Source of the DNA: Brachycybe producta
Taxonomy: Eukaryota; Arthropoda; Diplopoda; Playtdesmida; Andrognathidae
Reading direction: 5' to 3'
Assembly (NCBI GenBank): GCA_036925085.1
Contig: JAUPFP010000010.1
Coordinates: 1,120,778 to 1,184,777, forward strand
DNA length: 64,000 nucleotides
In this document: piece by piece, positions 46,191 through 59,250 of the stretch
How the letters are laid out: every line of letters starts with the position of its first letter
Position numbering within the stretch: position 1 is the first letter of the stretch
The notes under the pieces: generated by a model
What the model saw: the letters and a program-made list of their open reading frames with translations, nothing else
The model's database searches: none
Told to the model about the DNA's origin: nothing
Position numbers and translations under genes: made by a program

Positions 46191-49100
46191 ATGTCTTTTA
46201 CCGAAATTTACATTTACATTTTCGTCTTGTTTATTATCCTCAGAACGGAATGTAAAGATCTGTTAAAATTATCAATCTAAATTGGTCTCAGTACATAAAG
46301 AATGCAGGATTTAATTTTTGTATAATAATCAGTTGGTTTTACAAGTCCCTCCCCAACTAACTCCACCCCTTTCTTTCTTTCGTTTTATAGCTCTAAACGA
46401 GTATTGAAATTAATTAAAAAAATATGTACAAAATCATAGGCCTAATAATGAAAGTCCACTATATAAACAAGAGTGATGATGGTAAACCGCAAATCGTTTG
46501 CCATTATGAACAAAATAAACAACAGTTTTTAACCCCCCCCCCTACTCTCTTATTACCTTGTAATAAGCTTCTGCTAAATTCATCTGTCAACTCTTCTTTT
46601 TTTGGGGGGTATTATTGCTTATAATGTACATTTGTAGAAATATGAAAAAAGGGGTTTTCATAATAATAATAATATATGATGAAGTTTATCTTGGTCTCAT
46701 GATAGTTGCATGAGTTTATCATAGTAATAATAATAATAATATGTATAAATATGCACAAGTCTATATGCCCTGTGTTTTTCTTGTTTATTGTTAATCATTG
46801 CAAAGTTTTCTTTGTTGGTAACAACAACAATAACAACAACATCAATACCGTACACACACACACACAGTGAGTGGAAAATAATATTGGTCTTGCAAAAGAC
46901 AACATTATTAAGTTACACATCAACAAAAGTAAAGAGAATTTCAAACGGAGGGGGGAATCAACAAATGTTACAAGTTAAATGTTGTTTTGAAAACAAAATT
47001 ATGCATGCAGATTAGTATTTGGCCTACTTGTTATATACATTGTACTTTATGTTATGTGTATAATGTATATTGTCCTATGGTTAGGTGTTTTCGTAAATAT
47101 ATACTTCATTAACGGAAGTATTGAACTCAGATACAGGGGTTGCTGGCCACCACTTTTCATTTCTGAAATTCCCTCACTTTTTCCCAGGTTTTCTATACCA
47201 AAGTTGGATATTTTCCAGTTTTTTTTTTTTCAAAAATAACTTCTGTAAACTGCAGTAATAATGGATATTGCTATATACATTATACATGTGTTTTTCTTTG
47301 CTAGTATTTAGTAGGACTTCATCGACTTTTTTTGGGAAAGTTTTTTTTTAATTTCCTCACATTTCTCGAGGTTTCCCAATTAAATATGAACCGTATTTTT
47401 CCCATATTCAATCCAATTTTTTTGAATTGTCCCTTTTAAGTTTTTTTTAAATTTATGGGCCCCGATTAACTCTCCTGGACCATTTTTAGCGCTTTACAGA
47501 GCATTTAATTTTTTAGATTTTTGGCCGTTTTTGAATCACTAGAATTAGAATTTGAGAAAATAAATTTCCTGACTTTTCTTGGTTTTATATAATGTTTTGT
47601 TAAAACTCCCTGACACTTGAAAATTTTCTAATTACCTGATATTTTCAGGTTTTACATGTTGACTAGTAACCCTGACAGCTAAAAAATTATGCAGTTCAAA
47701 CAGCTCTCATTTTTGGTTTTAAAATTATTTTTGGCCTATTTTAAGCTGGGTACAGATGGTCAATTTTGGCAAACAAAAATGGTTTAAACAAATCCAGGAA
47801 TAACAAGCCAGGATGGAACAGCCAAAATTGATCATCTACATCCAGCTTTATAATGTATAAATTCTCAAATAGGTAGAAATGTGGGTATTATTCAGAGAGC
47901 AGAAAGTAGGGTTTAGAATTTATGGTAGCAAATTGCACCTTAAAAATGATATTTAAAAAAAACCCATGCCTCAGAAAGGCTCAGACCTCGTATAAAAATG
48001 TATTAGGCTAATTGAATGTATTGCATTTACCCAAATCTTCATAGGATTTTTGCAACAAACCTAAACTTTAGAGTTTAGCCCCTGGCCTCAAAAGATTGCT
48101 CCACATTTATTATTCTGAATAATCGAGATATGTGTTTGTAAGGCTACAAAACAGTCATGAATCTAAAGTTTCTGCATGTACTTGTACTCCCTATACTGGA
48201 TACACATATTGTACAGGGTGTTAATTTGACAACAAAACTTACAAAACTAGAACAAAATCCATGTTGAAGTTTTAGCAGAAGTATGAACAACAGCACGTCA
48301 GTGTGACGTCACGCAATCTCTAAATAATTTTCAGCTTTTGCCATCACCATCTGTCAATTTATTATTTGAACTGCACTTGCAGAGAGACTCGAGAGAGAGA
48401 GAGAGCTACTAGGCAACATAAGTTGGAGTTGCCTCAACTCGAAAGTTAAGCTCACCAGTCAACTTGACTTGCTGAGAGTCTGGATGAAATCATGACAATG
48501 AAGGAAGAATAAAACGAAACTTCTACATGGTATTTCTGATGTTGCAATCAAGTATCATGCAAGAGGTAGCCAGAACTACCTTGAATGATACATGGTGACA
48601 TTGTCGCAGTAGCAGCACATTGGTCATGGTTTGATTTTGGGCAAGACTTCTAACAGGATTAGGTTATGAGAGAACCTAATCCCTAGACATGGAAAAAAAA
48701 ATGCTCAGAATCCAGAAAGAAAAAACCTTAAAAATCACCACCACCACCAGAGCAGCAGCTTCTTCTTCTGTTGTTACAACAGAATGCATAATAGAACACC
48801 ATATATGACATGAGGGCTAATCAAGTGTCCCATTTTAAACCCCAAATGCATAGAGAGAAAATCATCAGATTCATCTCTCCCCCTAAAAGATTCCTCATTA
48901 TATTCATAACTCGTATTCATGTACCATATAGTTAAAGCGGAGTTCTATACTGTGGTTTAAAGTATAAGAAAATTTGCAAGCACTAAACGGATTTACCGGA
49001 AAATAAATTTAAATGCAAACATCTGCAGGCTGAAGGGTGGTTGTTGTTAAACTGAATTTACTGTAGTAAGGATTTCACGCAGCAATAAGTTACCATTAAA

Positions 49101-49224
49101 ATTCTACTGCCATAAAATAGAAAAAGGTTTTTTTTTTATAAAAAAAAAGCAGCCGAGATCATTTTTTTCTCTAATTCATAGAACAATTAATTAATGTCAT
49201 TTTTGTACAATTTTAATAATTTTA
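46191..49224. other. Intergenic stretch, repeats only
   Basis: No exon recognised. 47110-47690 is a diverged family 4 relative (TTTTTGGCCGTTTTTGAATC, GGTTTTACATGTTGAC), with inner repeats of CCTGA...TTTTC...GGTTTT. An ACAGGGTGTTAATTTGACA-type TIR end is near 48217. CA repeats lie near 46855-46866. Confidence 0.45.
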
Positions 49225-49477
49225 AAGTGTAAACGCCTCCTGCAGTCTGATAAATTATTCTGTCTTTCAGGTGCAAAATGGAGGTAAACTTGAACGTGTT
49301 TTAGAAACTAGAAAGGTAGCTTAAACCTTTTAAGAGTATTTTCATGTTTATATTTTGTTTGAAATTTATACTTTGTTGAAAATGACCCCACTTGAAGCGG
49401 AGGATATTTTTTTTGCATTTTACCTATAAAAAAAGGTTTATGTTGAAAGATAACAAAACATGACAAAATACCCTTAA

Positions 49478-49562
<85 letters not shown>

Positions 49563-49745
49563 TAACCTTTATTGGTATAATAATATATAAAAGAAAAATA
49601 AAATACAATAAAATAAACGAAATAAAGTGCCGGAGCTACCCTTCTAGTTTCTAAAACAATTTCAACTTTCACTTAATTTTGCTCTTCTGAAAGACAGAAT
49701 AATCAGAGTTCAAAAATCAGCTGTTTATAAATCAACTTTTAAAAT
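49225..49745. repeat. Foldback family 1 copy with an inserted (AAT)n tail
   Basis: The left half has TAAAGTGTAAACGCCTCC, ATTCTGTCTTTCAGG and TTTTAGAAACTAGAAAGG. The right half has CTACCCTTCTAGTTTCTAA and GAAAGACAGAATAATCAGAG. The centre is broken at ACCCTTAAGG by about 27 AAT units (49480-49561) plus TTAACCTTTATTGG and an A-rich stretch. This looks like the 3' tail of a retroposon inserted in reverse. Confidence 0.8.
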
Positions 49746-50824
49746 TAATTTCTTTAAAAAAACAATTTAGCAGGGAGCGAACGGCCATGTCCATCTCTCG
49801 CAACCAACTGTCCACTGCTCCATAAAAAAGCCTTAACTCTATGGTCATCATCAATAAAAAGGGAGAGAGAGAGAGAGATAAAAGCCATTTAAGGCCTAAT
49901 AATTATAAGCTCTTATATTACAGAAAAACATGTCAATAAACAATAAAACAAAACAAAAAAAAAACAGATGAAAAATAACAATTAAAAAGCAACCTGTGCC
50001 TTTTCAGAGTGTATATGAAAAACCTATTTCTCTCTTTTTCTATCCTTGAATCCACCTCATCCCACCCACTTAATCGTCGTATATCTCTGTTTCTATTATT
50101 TGTATAAGCTAAAACAATGAAATGACGTATTCAAAATGAGGACCTGGGACCATCTATGCACTTGTGTATACCTGTAGACTCTACAAAATATATATAGACA
50201 AAGCTGCACACTGCACCTAGGTCAACAATGATCCAAAGTCTGGATGACATTTGGTCAAACATTACCTTTCTCTCTCTCTCTCTCTATCTATCTATCTGCC
50301 TTAGTATGTAGATAAACATTCATATTTGACACGCGAACAGGACATCGAGTTTCGTCATCGTCCACCCCATACCTGCGCCACCCACCAACCATAATTCAGC
50401 ATAAAACACATGTACCATGTTGACAATTTGACCCACGATGAGAAGAGAGACAAACAAGTTTGTTACATCTCGAAACCAGAAAAAAAACACCACACACACA
50501 CTTTCAAGTCATCATTACGTAGGTCAAATATATTATAGTAATGAATGACGTGGATAGATAGAAAAAGAGAGAGAGAGAGAGAGAGAAAAAAAAAACATTT
50601 GAAATACATCTACATATGTAAATCGAATGAGGAGGGAGGTTGTTCTTTTGCAATGAATATTATTAACAAGTGACAAATTATTGTTCCAAATATGGAACAT
50701 TTTTCTCTGAATCAATCAATCTATGAGAAGATTCTGCTCAGAATTATTAATTCTTAGCAAAAATGTGTGAAATTCAAGGAAATTTGTCGTTTGAACTTCA
50801 ACTTAAATTAACATGGTTAACGAA

Positions 50825-51178
50825 CAGCTCATTTTCGAACTCTATTTGATTATTCTACGTTTCAGGCGGAAAAAAAATTAAGAGAAACTAGAAAGTGATT
50901 TAGAAACTAGAGAAGTAGCTCAATCACTTAATAGTATTTTCATTTTTGATATCTTTCAAAATAAACTTTTTACAGACTTTAAAACTAAGAAAATGTACTC
51001 CGCTTAAAGTTGAGCCATTTTCAAACTCACATAAAAAGTTTATTTTGAAAGAGAACTTGAAAATACACCCTTAACTTATTGAGCTACCCTTCTAGTTTCT
51101 AAAACAAATTCAAAGTTCTTCTTAATTTTCTACTTGAAAGACAGAGTTCGAGAGACGTTTACACTTTAAAACCACCTG
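50825..51178. repeat. Foldback family 1, best-preserved copy
   Basis: The two arms pair over nearly their full length. Left: TTCGAACTCTATTTGATTAT, GATTTAGAAACTAGAGAAG, TTTCAAAATAAACTTTTTA. Right: AAAAAGTTTATTTTGAAAG, CTACCCTTCTAGTTTCTAA, AGACAGAGTTCGAGAGACG, TTTACACTTTAAAACCACC. Confidence 0.88.
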
Positions 51179-52372
51179 AAATCCTCTGGACAAGAAATTC
51201 AAGAATCCAAAATGTAAAAAAAAACCAGGTTCCATTGTGTATCTTTGATTTAGCGTATTTTTTTCCATGTTGGAAACCAACTCAGAAGGCTCAAATCGAA
51301 GTTCACACATTTCCTAAGTTTTTCCTTTCTTGAAATATAGAGAAAAAGAGAGAAGGTGCCCTTCTACAATTTAGTGATGATGCTCCTCTTAAAATTGGGA
51401 TCATGTTCATTTTCCCACGAGATAAAGATTCCTTTTTTTAAATTTTTATCAAGGCTAAAATACAGAGATGGGTAAAGGTGAAAGTACAGCAGGTGATAAG
51501 TCACCAACGATCGAAGTCTCTTTTTTTTTCCCACCCCCTATCGCCTATATATTCCACATCTTATATTAATTATATACACTAGTAAACCCGTCGTGCAACT
51601 TGCACGAAAAGAAAGACTATAAATTAAGCAAAGCTTTGTATTCTGTGCTATACTCAAGAACTACTATAGAGAATGTAGCATTCCTTGCTGTTATACATTA
51701 TATAGTGTATGCATGTTGAAGGAGGTACGATTGTGAAGCAAAAGTGTACATATATGGCGTCTAACACTATAATATGTACAGCATTTAGACACCATAATGG
51801 GTCACCTATATATGTAATGCAACAAAAACGCTGCATTGCTTCTTTATTTTTTATTTAATGAGGTATATGTTCATTTTTAATAAAAACATACGGAAGCGGT
51901 CATTTTCCCGGGATTTTTTCTCTAGTATTTTCAGGTAGGGTGGGTATGGTAGTTCGTTTATGTATAGGCGCAAATGAACACTTTCAATGCCTATTAATAT
52001 AATGGGTAATTATACATATAGACACTTAACATATAAAATAATATTAGTGCATTTGCTTTGTATTTCAATAAATGATTTTACTGTTTTCTAACCCATCATC
52101 TTTTGATACATATTTGTAAAAAAAAATAGAGAAAAAGGGAAGAACCACACAAACACACGTGTCCATATACTGTATAACATCAAGAAAGTTCAGCTAATTA
52201 AGTAATTAAGACTAAAATGTAAAGTCTAGGAACCTATTAACACGAATGGCATTCATAAAAATAACTGCAAAATTCAACAAAAGACACAATTATTGTTTAA
52301 AAACAACAATTGGAGTCTAACACATAAAAAGAGGCCAATCAGTTACAACAACAGAAATATTAAGCACATATG

Positions 52373-52406
<34 letters not shown>

Positions 52407-53303
52407 TGACATTATAAAGGAAAATATTTTATTTTCACTGACAAGGCCTCAAAGAATCGGTCCCTATAGTATCTGCTCTATTGTTTCCTTGTCCACAGAA
52501 TCGCGATATTTGTAAACTTTTTGTAAAACGCCATGTCTATTAGGAAGTGACTGGCTGTGTGATAAATTGAAGAAGAAAAAAACGCTAAACGGAAACACAT
52601 GTTAAATGAAAACAGCCACCACGTTTTTGGCGTTTGTTCCATTTGGCGCTTGTTCTGTTTCGTGCTTTTTTTTTTGTTTGGCGCTTAATCTGTTTGGCGT
52701 TTATGCAAGTTGCGATTGTTCAGTTTGGCATTTGTACAATTTGGTACTTTGATTCTGTTTGGTTTGGTGTTTGTTCAAGTTTACTCTTGTTCTGTTTGGC
52801 CTTTATTTAATTCAGTGTTTTTCATTATAATGTTCGTCCAATTTAGTGCTTGTTAAATTTGGCGCGCCACTATTATTATTAAAAAAAACAAGACCAAAGA
52901 GATAAATCGTGGTTCTTCTATCTGTTGGTGCCTAAAATGAACTCTTGAGCGTTCCAAATGCAAACGCAGCAATATAGTATTTTTCTCATTGATTTTTCTA
53001 TATATGGATGGCAAATAATAAAAAAAAAAGTGCCACGGGCACAGACACAGCCATTTTACAGTTGTGCACACGTGTCTCTAATTTGAAAAGAAAAATATGG
53101 CTGTGTGTTTTATTAATAAAGTGTAGTGGACACCATTACCAAAAAAAACATTTCCGGTTAATTATAGCAAATATAAACAAATTGTAAAAACTGACATATA
53201 CACTTCAATGGATGGCTCTATATTTAAATAAAGCAAAATCACAAAATTTGTTTTTTTTTTCTTCCGGAAGAATACAATTAATTTTGTGTGCTAATACCTA
53301 ATA
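51179..53303. other. Intergenic stretch, no gene recognised
   Basis: Contains a (CA)n repeat at about 52378-52402. A run of GTTTGGCG(C)TT-type imperfect tandem units lies at about 52620-52870 (GTTCTGTTTGGCGTTTGTTC-like), period roughly 25-30. Confidence 0.45.
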
Positions 53304-54026
53304 TACAAGGTGTTTCAAAAACGTTTGCTAACTACATCTAACCATTTATGAGAATCTCTTAATTCACGGTGGCTGTGGTTTTCTTTTTAAACCCAGATGA
53401 CTCAGAGAAACTTAGGCGTGAATGTGGACATTACTAAAAATTATTGTAGCTTAGAAAAGCTGCTTTTCAAAATATTTTTAACGTTTTAATTAGAATAAAA
53501 AATATATCTCATAATTTAAAAATGCGAAAAAGCTTTAATTGCATCCACAACTGGGAAATTGTTTTTTTCCGGCGGTATAGTTATTATTAGTTTATTACTG
53601 CGACAATCCTAACGAATAAATTAAGTTTCAATTTGCCAGTTGTGGGTGCAATCAAGGTTTTTTCTCATTTTTTAATTATGAGATGTTTTTTTATTCTAAT
53701 TAAGACGTTAAAAATATATTGAAAACCAGCTTTTCCAAAGAACAATAATCTTTATTGATGTAAGCACGGATACCACGCCCGTGGCGCTCACAGAGCCACT
53801 TAATAGAATGACTAGGCCCACTGAAAACGACTCTCTTGAACTCTTGAGTTTCATTAGTTTCATAGGTGAATTTGCAACCTGTAAGCATACATAAAAATTG
53901 CGATTTTTAAAAGGACCAAAATCATTTAAATATAAAAATAATCAAAGTAAAAATGATAATTTTGAGGAGAGCTACAAAAAAAAATGGTAAAGTATAAATG
54001 TAACATATTTTGATGACACCCTGTAT
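53304..54026. mobile_element. 723-bp TIR element (TA target)
   Basis: Begins TACAAGGTGTTTCAAAA and ends TTTTGATGACACCCTGTA, flanked by TA on both sides, as for mariner-like or related elements. The inside has a second long inverted repeat: AAATTATTGTAGCTTAG...CAACTGGGAAATTG versus CAATTTGCCAGTTGTGG...ACAATAATC. No transposase frame. Confidence 0.75.
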
Positions 54027-54859
54027 AATTTGAGCTGTCAATTTCTACTTTATTGTTTACCACCATGTAATCCTATTGGCAGAATAATGTAATGTACAAA
54101 AAATATATAAAGAAAATTCGTTACATAAGAAGAAGAAAAAGAGTTAGAAAATTGAGTTGTGTTGGAGGGAGTAAAATGTTGATGCATGTATTTAATCCAA
54201 AAGCAAGCAATTTCATGGGAACAAAATTGTCCTCTGGCAAACACTGTTAATTCTAATATCAAACACCATAGGCACAGGGCCTCCTCTAACAAATAAGAAG
54301 ATACAGCAACAACAAAAAAAGAAAAAGCACGGAAGAAGATTTCGTGTGTCTTTTATATCCATCCATCCCTAACTCCACCTCCTGCATCAATATAATGTAT
54401 ATTCGAGGCTCTTTATATCTTTACATTTAGATAGAAAAAAAAAGCTCATATTCACCCTCACTTTCAACAAGTTTAAGCTACGAAGGCCCTTTAGTAACAT
54501 CTTACATAAAAGATAAATATTAAGGGTCCATATAAGAAACTATTGCTTTATATACAAATATTACAAAGGGATGCAAAACCAACCAAACCAGAAATGTAAT
54601 TTTGACACCTGTATATTCATAATTAAAGATAATTAATTTAAGTGCACCTATTAAATAGTAAAAATTACACAAAACGTATAAAATGCATAATTGTTTTGAA
54701 AATTTGCACAAAATCACACAATTTCACTTTTAAAAAACAGGGTTTTCTTGGCTTGTATAACTATTGTGGACATCAATTGCTTCAGTAATTTATAGTTAAT
54801 TGTGAATTTTCATAAAAATGAACAATTTTCTACCATATATTCCATTTTTTGTTTATTTT

Positions 54860-55035
54860 CGAATTTGCATTTAAAAATTTACTCTGCAAGCAGCCAAGTA
54901 GGTCTACGGCAGAGAGACAAAAGTCCAATTGCAACATGCAAAATGAATTGTCAAAATCCAAATATATAAATCCCAATGACAACTGCATTTGTCAAAAAAT
55001 TAAGAAACCCATAAAAACAAGTTTATTTTAAATGC
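54860..55035 (-). mobile_element. LINE 3'-end fragment
   Basis: AATTTACTCTGCAAGCAGCC and TACGGCAGAGAGACAAAAGT match the 3' UTR of the LINE at 45153 in the same orientation. Truncated, no coding part. Confidence 0.75.
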
Positions 55036-55337
55036 ATAAAATTCATTGCAAGATTTGTCATTAGTCGTTAAGTATCACATCTTCATCATAATAACAAGTC
55101 ACATATTTTATATAAAAAAGTGGCTTTTTGATCACCCTGTAAATTATGAAAAAAAACCGCATTTAGGACTTCTAAAAAAAATCATTTTAAAAAGGTAAAA
55201 AGTGCATCAGGTGATATATATTAGGCCCACCCTGTATACACTCTGACCTCACCCCCACCCCTCAATATGTGACGTCATCACAAATTCTGAGACACAGAAA
55301 GACATGATTGATGACGCAAGAATAGAAAGAGAAAGAG

Positions 55338-55341
55338 AGAA

Positions 55342-55383
<42 letters not shown>
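55338..55383. repeat. (GA)n microsatellite
   Basis: GA-rich run with GAAA interruptions, about 1.1 kb upstream of FoxA. Confidence 0.85.
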
Positions 55384-55386
<3 letters not shown>

Positions 55387-56197
55387 GGGAGGGGGGTGTG
55401 GTCTCTAGCCATTGTGAGAATAGACGCGTTTTCCATGCAGGAAACTTCTTTTTTTGATTGGCATTGCGCACAGTCAACGTTTCTATAGGAAGCTATAGGA
55501 AGTGCTGGCATTGAAATGGGCGGTCTCATTAAAAAGAAACCAATCAAAATACAGAATAGCAGTTCAATTTGCATATAGAATGGGGTCGAAGGCGTCTCTT
55601 TTATTTAACATGAGCTCTCTCTGTGTGTGTCTCTTGAAGCGTGGTATTTACACAAGAGTCGGCTGCAGTGAAACGCTAGTATTACTAGATTATACTATTT
55701 TGGTTGGCCATGTAGTCTCGGTGTCCGTAGTGAGTGTCCTTCTCTCTCTTTAGCTCTTGAGTCCTCTATATACTGTATATATATGTGAGCTATCCATTTG
55801 TGACCATGTGTCCAGTCTTATAAGTACCTATATATATATATACATTGTGTTGGAGCCCGCGGCCCCCACTCCCCTTTTAATATCGTGGTTTATTATTTGC
55901 CCTGAGTCTGCTGCACTGTACTGGTCCGGTCCATATATTATTGACCCTGGTGCGCACCACCCACACAACTTTCAAATACAAAAAGAAATTTTTTAAAAGG
56001 ATGGTCAGCTGTGGTCATTCAGTGGTCTTGAGGGTTTGCATTGTAGCTGCCCCTGCAGCAAATGTGACACAAGGGGCATCGTAAAAACTGCAACAACAAC
56101 AAGGTAAAAAGACAATTTTTAATTTAATTTTTTTTAAAAAAAGAAGGCCTATATTATTGAACATAAATTATGTTCTTTTGTAATTCATTAATCCATT

Positions 56198-56200
<3 letters not shown>

Positions 56201-56240
<40 letters not shown>
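56201..56240. repeat. (GA)n microsatellite
   Basis: About 20 uninterrupted GA units, 280 bp upstream of the FoxA ATG. Confidence 0.9.
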
Positions 56241-56241
<1 letters not shown>

Positions 56242-56520
56242 TGTATATATTTAATAAGGGGGCTCTCCACGACCCATCACGTCAATGACCCTTTCTAATT
56301 TTTTTTTAAAATTCCTTTTTACTTGACAGGTTTCTCAGGACTCAAAATCAACTATTAATAATTTATGCATGGCTATATACAAAGAAAAAGGACATCATCA
56401 TCATCATCACATTTCTTGGATTTAAAAAAAGTGCAATTTTGAGCCATATAGGCCTATTTTTTTTATTAATCGAGGCTTTTTAACGATTAATTCAATCGAA
56501 TTCAACCGATCAATTTCATC

Positions 56521-57503
56521 ATGTTGTCTCATAAAGGTTACACGGACAATGTGAACTCAATGGGTATGGGTTCTATGGGAACCATGTCAAGCTCATACAA
56601 CATGAACAGTATGAGTAACATGGGAATGAGTTATTCTCCTCAGAGTTTATCCGGTTCGATGGGTATGAGTGCGGGATCGGCGGCTGTTGCAGCCATGGGT
56701 GGAATGAGTTCCATAGGAATGGGCGGAAGTGCAGCTTGTATGGGTTCATCAATGGGAACGATGCACGGTTCGATCGGTACCATGAACTCGCTAAGTTCGG
56801 CAGCGGCAGCAATGAATAACATGAACACGATGGGTTCGGCTTGTATGGGTAGTATGAGTCCGATGAACAGTATGAACGGTGCTCTAACGCCCGTTTCAAT
56901 GAACAGAGATATGTCGCCGCCTGGAAATGCTGCCGGATCGAATGCAACGGCATCGGCCTTGCAGAGAGCAAGAACCGATAAATCTTATAGGCGTAGTTAC
57001 ACGCACGCCAAACCACCGTACTCTTATATCTCGCTCATAACGATGGCCATACAGAATTCGCCTTCCAAAATGTTAACCCTAAGCGAGATCTATCAATTCA
57101 TCATGGACCTGTTTCCATTCTATCGTCAAAATCAACAACGATGGCAAAATTCGATAAGGCACAGCCTCTCATTTAACGATTGTTTCGTCAAAGTGCCTCG
57201 AACTCCCGACAAACCGGGAAAAGGTAGTTTTTGGGCGTTACATCCCGAATCGGGAAACATGTTCGAGAACGGTTGTTACCTAAGACGTCAGAAACGATTC
57301 AAATGCGATAAAAAGGACAATATACGTCAATCGCATAAGAATCCCGGTTCGATACACGGAAGTACAAAAGACGGAAGTCTTAGTAAGGACAGTTCGACGG
57401 CATCGACGCCAACCGGAGATCACGATCCTTCTAAGGAGTGTATCGTTATGAATTCTCATCATCTGAGCAAATTGCATCAACACCAGCAGCAACAACAACA
57501 ACA

Positions 57504-57538
<35 letters not shown>

Positions 57539-57954
57539 ATCACCACCACCATCCACACGACGATAATCGTTGTGCACCGGCCAATGGTCACGGTCAACCG
57601 GACCATTTCAGCATGTCTATGCACCACCACCATGCATCAGCTGTTGCTGCACATCATGGTGGTCATCTACATCCTCACCATAGGCCCATGTCCGATTCGT
57701 CACCACCTCTACCCGGTGGACTCCTCAAAACGGATCCACATTATAACCCAACCAGTCATCCGTTCTCCATAAACAACCTGATAACGATGGACAGCAAAGC
57801 AGACATCAAAATGTGCGATTTGAGTCAGTATGCTCAGTACGGTTCTTTATCGCCAATGTCCTCTTCGGCCGCCTCACTAACCACGGACAATGCCTCTTAC
57901 TATCAGACTTCCATGTATCCCAGTGTTCACCATTCAACCGTTTCCTCTTTATAA
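56521..57954 (+). CDS. FoxA: FoxA (HNF3-type) forkhead transcription factor
   Basis: A nuclear pioneer factor of endoderm, foregut and midline development. The 477-residue frame is uninterrupted, as in several invertebrate FoxA genes. Residues 1-130 are rich in Met, Gly, Ser and Asn. The forkhead domain (about 162-261) starts [18 protein letters not shown] and contains helix 3 [18 protein letters not shown] and wing segments [20 protein letters not shown], then [10 protein letters not shown]-rich then H-rich tract lies at about 319-345, with a second His-rich stretch near 368-390. The conserved region II motif HPFSINNLI (413-421), an eh1-like Groucho/TLE-binding motif, and region [13 protein letters not shown] (about 458-467) confirm FoxA rather than another Fox class. 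The [13 protein letters not shown] is like MLxxKGY starts in invertebrate FoxA; a short upstream coding exon cannot be excluded. The codon bias is more GC-rich than the flanks. Confidence 0.97.
57483..57555 (+). repeat. CAG/CAA-CAC repeat encoding poly-Q and poly-H
   Basis: Mixed CAG and CAA codons encode about 18 consecutive Gln, followed by His codons, within FoxA. The interrupted codon use suggests it is stably maintained rather than a recent expansion. Length polymorphism is likely. Confidence 0.9.
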
Positions 57955-58081
57955 AATGTTTATTATATATCTTGTTATTTTTTCTCGTTTTGTTTTTGTT
58001 TTTTCAATTTTCACCCACATCTTTAATTAAAAAAAAGTCAGTCAGTCAAAGAATTAAGTTGTTATTAATTTGAAAAGCTCA

Positions 58082-58325
58082 TCATTTTCTAACATTCTGA
58101 TTATTCTGCGTTTCAAAAGAGCAATATATATATGGAGAGAAACTGAAAGTGTTTTTTTTAGAAACTAGAACGGGCTTCATACTATTTTCATGTTCATTCT
58201 TTCAAAATAAGACAAAAATTAATAAAAAAAAAATTTTAAGTCTGTCTGCTTACGAGTTGTGTCATTTTGAAACACAACATAAAAAGTTTATTTTAAAAGA
58301 TATAAAAAAACAACAACATGAAAAT
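58082..58325. repeat. Foldback family 1 copy, 3' of FoxA
   Basis: AACATTCTGATTATTCTGCG and TTTAGAAACTAGAACGGG at the left; AAAAGTTTATTTTAAAAGAT at the right; the right terminus is missing. Confidence 0.75.
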
Positions 58326-58334
58326 AGGTCTACA

Positions 58335-58830
58335 TTTAAAGTGTAAACGCCATCCGAATTATGATTAATTCTGCCTTTCAGGAGTAAAATTAAGAAAAAA
58401 GTTATTAAGTGTTTTAGAAACTAGAAGGGTAGCTCAATCATTTAAGGGCGGATTTTCATGTGCAATACCTTTCAAAATAAGCTTTTTCTGAATTATAGAC
58501 AAAAAATTAAAAGTAACCATTGTCTGCTTAAAGTTGGCTCATATTCAAAACTAACATAAAAAAGCTTATTTTGAAAGATATCAAAACGAAGACACCCTTA
58601 AGTGATTCGGCTACCCGTCTAGTTTATAAAACACATTCAAATTGTTCTTCATTTTGCATCTGAAATACAAAATAATCAGAGGTTGAGAGGCGTTTACACT
58701 ATAAAAACACCGTATATATAAGTGATTGAGCTACCCTTCTAGTTTCTAAATTTTGCCTTTTATAATAAAAAGAATAACCAGAGTTCGAGGAGCGTTTACA
58801 CTTTGAAACGATCTTAATGAATTTCCATTC
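58335..58830. repeat. Foldback family 1: complete copy plus an adjacent half copy
   Basis: 58335-58712 is a full palindrome (TAAAGTGTAAACGCCATCC ... GGCGTTTACACTATAAAAAC). A second right half follows directly at about 58715-58830 (GAGCTACCCTTCTAGTTTCT ... GCGTTTACACTTTGAAACG). Tandem arrangement of the same family. Confidence 0.82.
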
Positions 58831-59200
58831 CTTGGTTTTTTTATCAGTTGTTTTAAAACTCAAACAAAATTTAAGATGGGGGGCCGAAAAGAAAAGGACC
58901 CACTTTTTTCTTGAAGAAAGAAAGAAAAACCACGCACAAAATAATGAAAACACAAAAATAAGATGGTTGTTTTGGTGATGGGAGATAAATAACATTTTTT
59001 TTTTTATTTTCATCACATATTTTTTTTTTAATTTTATGTATAAATTATGTAAAAGGGCGCAAACGGGTTTCTCTTCTGGGTCCATAAGAGTTGGCATTAA
59101 GGGGCATCATCATCATCATCATAGTCATTAGAATCCCAAATACAAAAAAAAAAAAGAACAAAAAAAAAAGCTAAAATAAACCTGATCACTTTTCTCTCTC

Positions 59201-59250
<50 letters not shown>

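Larger units (their letters stand above)
55036..56520. other. Upstream flank of FoxA
   Basis: Contains two ACCCTGTA-type element ends (55132, 55228), TGACGTCATCAC near 55270, GA runs at 55338-55383 and 56201-56240, TATATA near 55829-55840 and a CAT repeat near 56395. No exon recognised; the FoxA promoter, 5' UTR and probably enhancers are expected here, but no start site is evident. Confidence 0.45.

Noticed and set aside
56573-57016. Reverse-strand open frames across FoxA
   Set aside because: Shadows of the ATG/GGT/AGT-rich FoxA N-terminal coding sequence.
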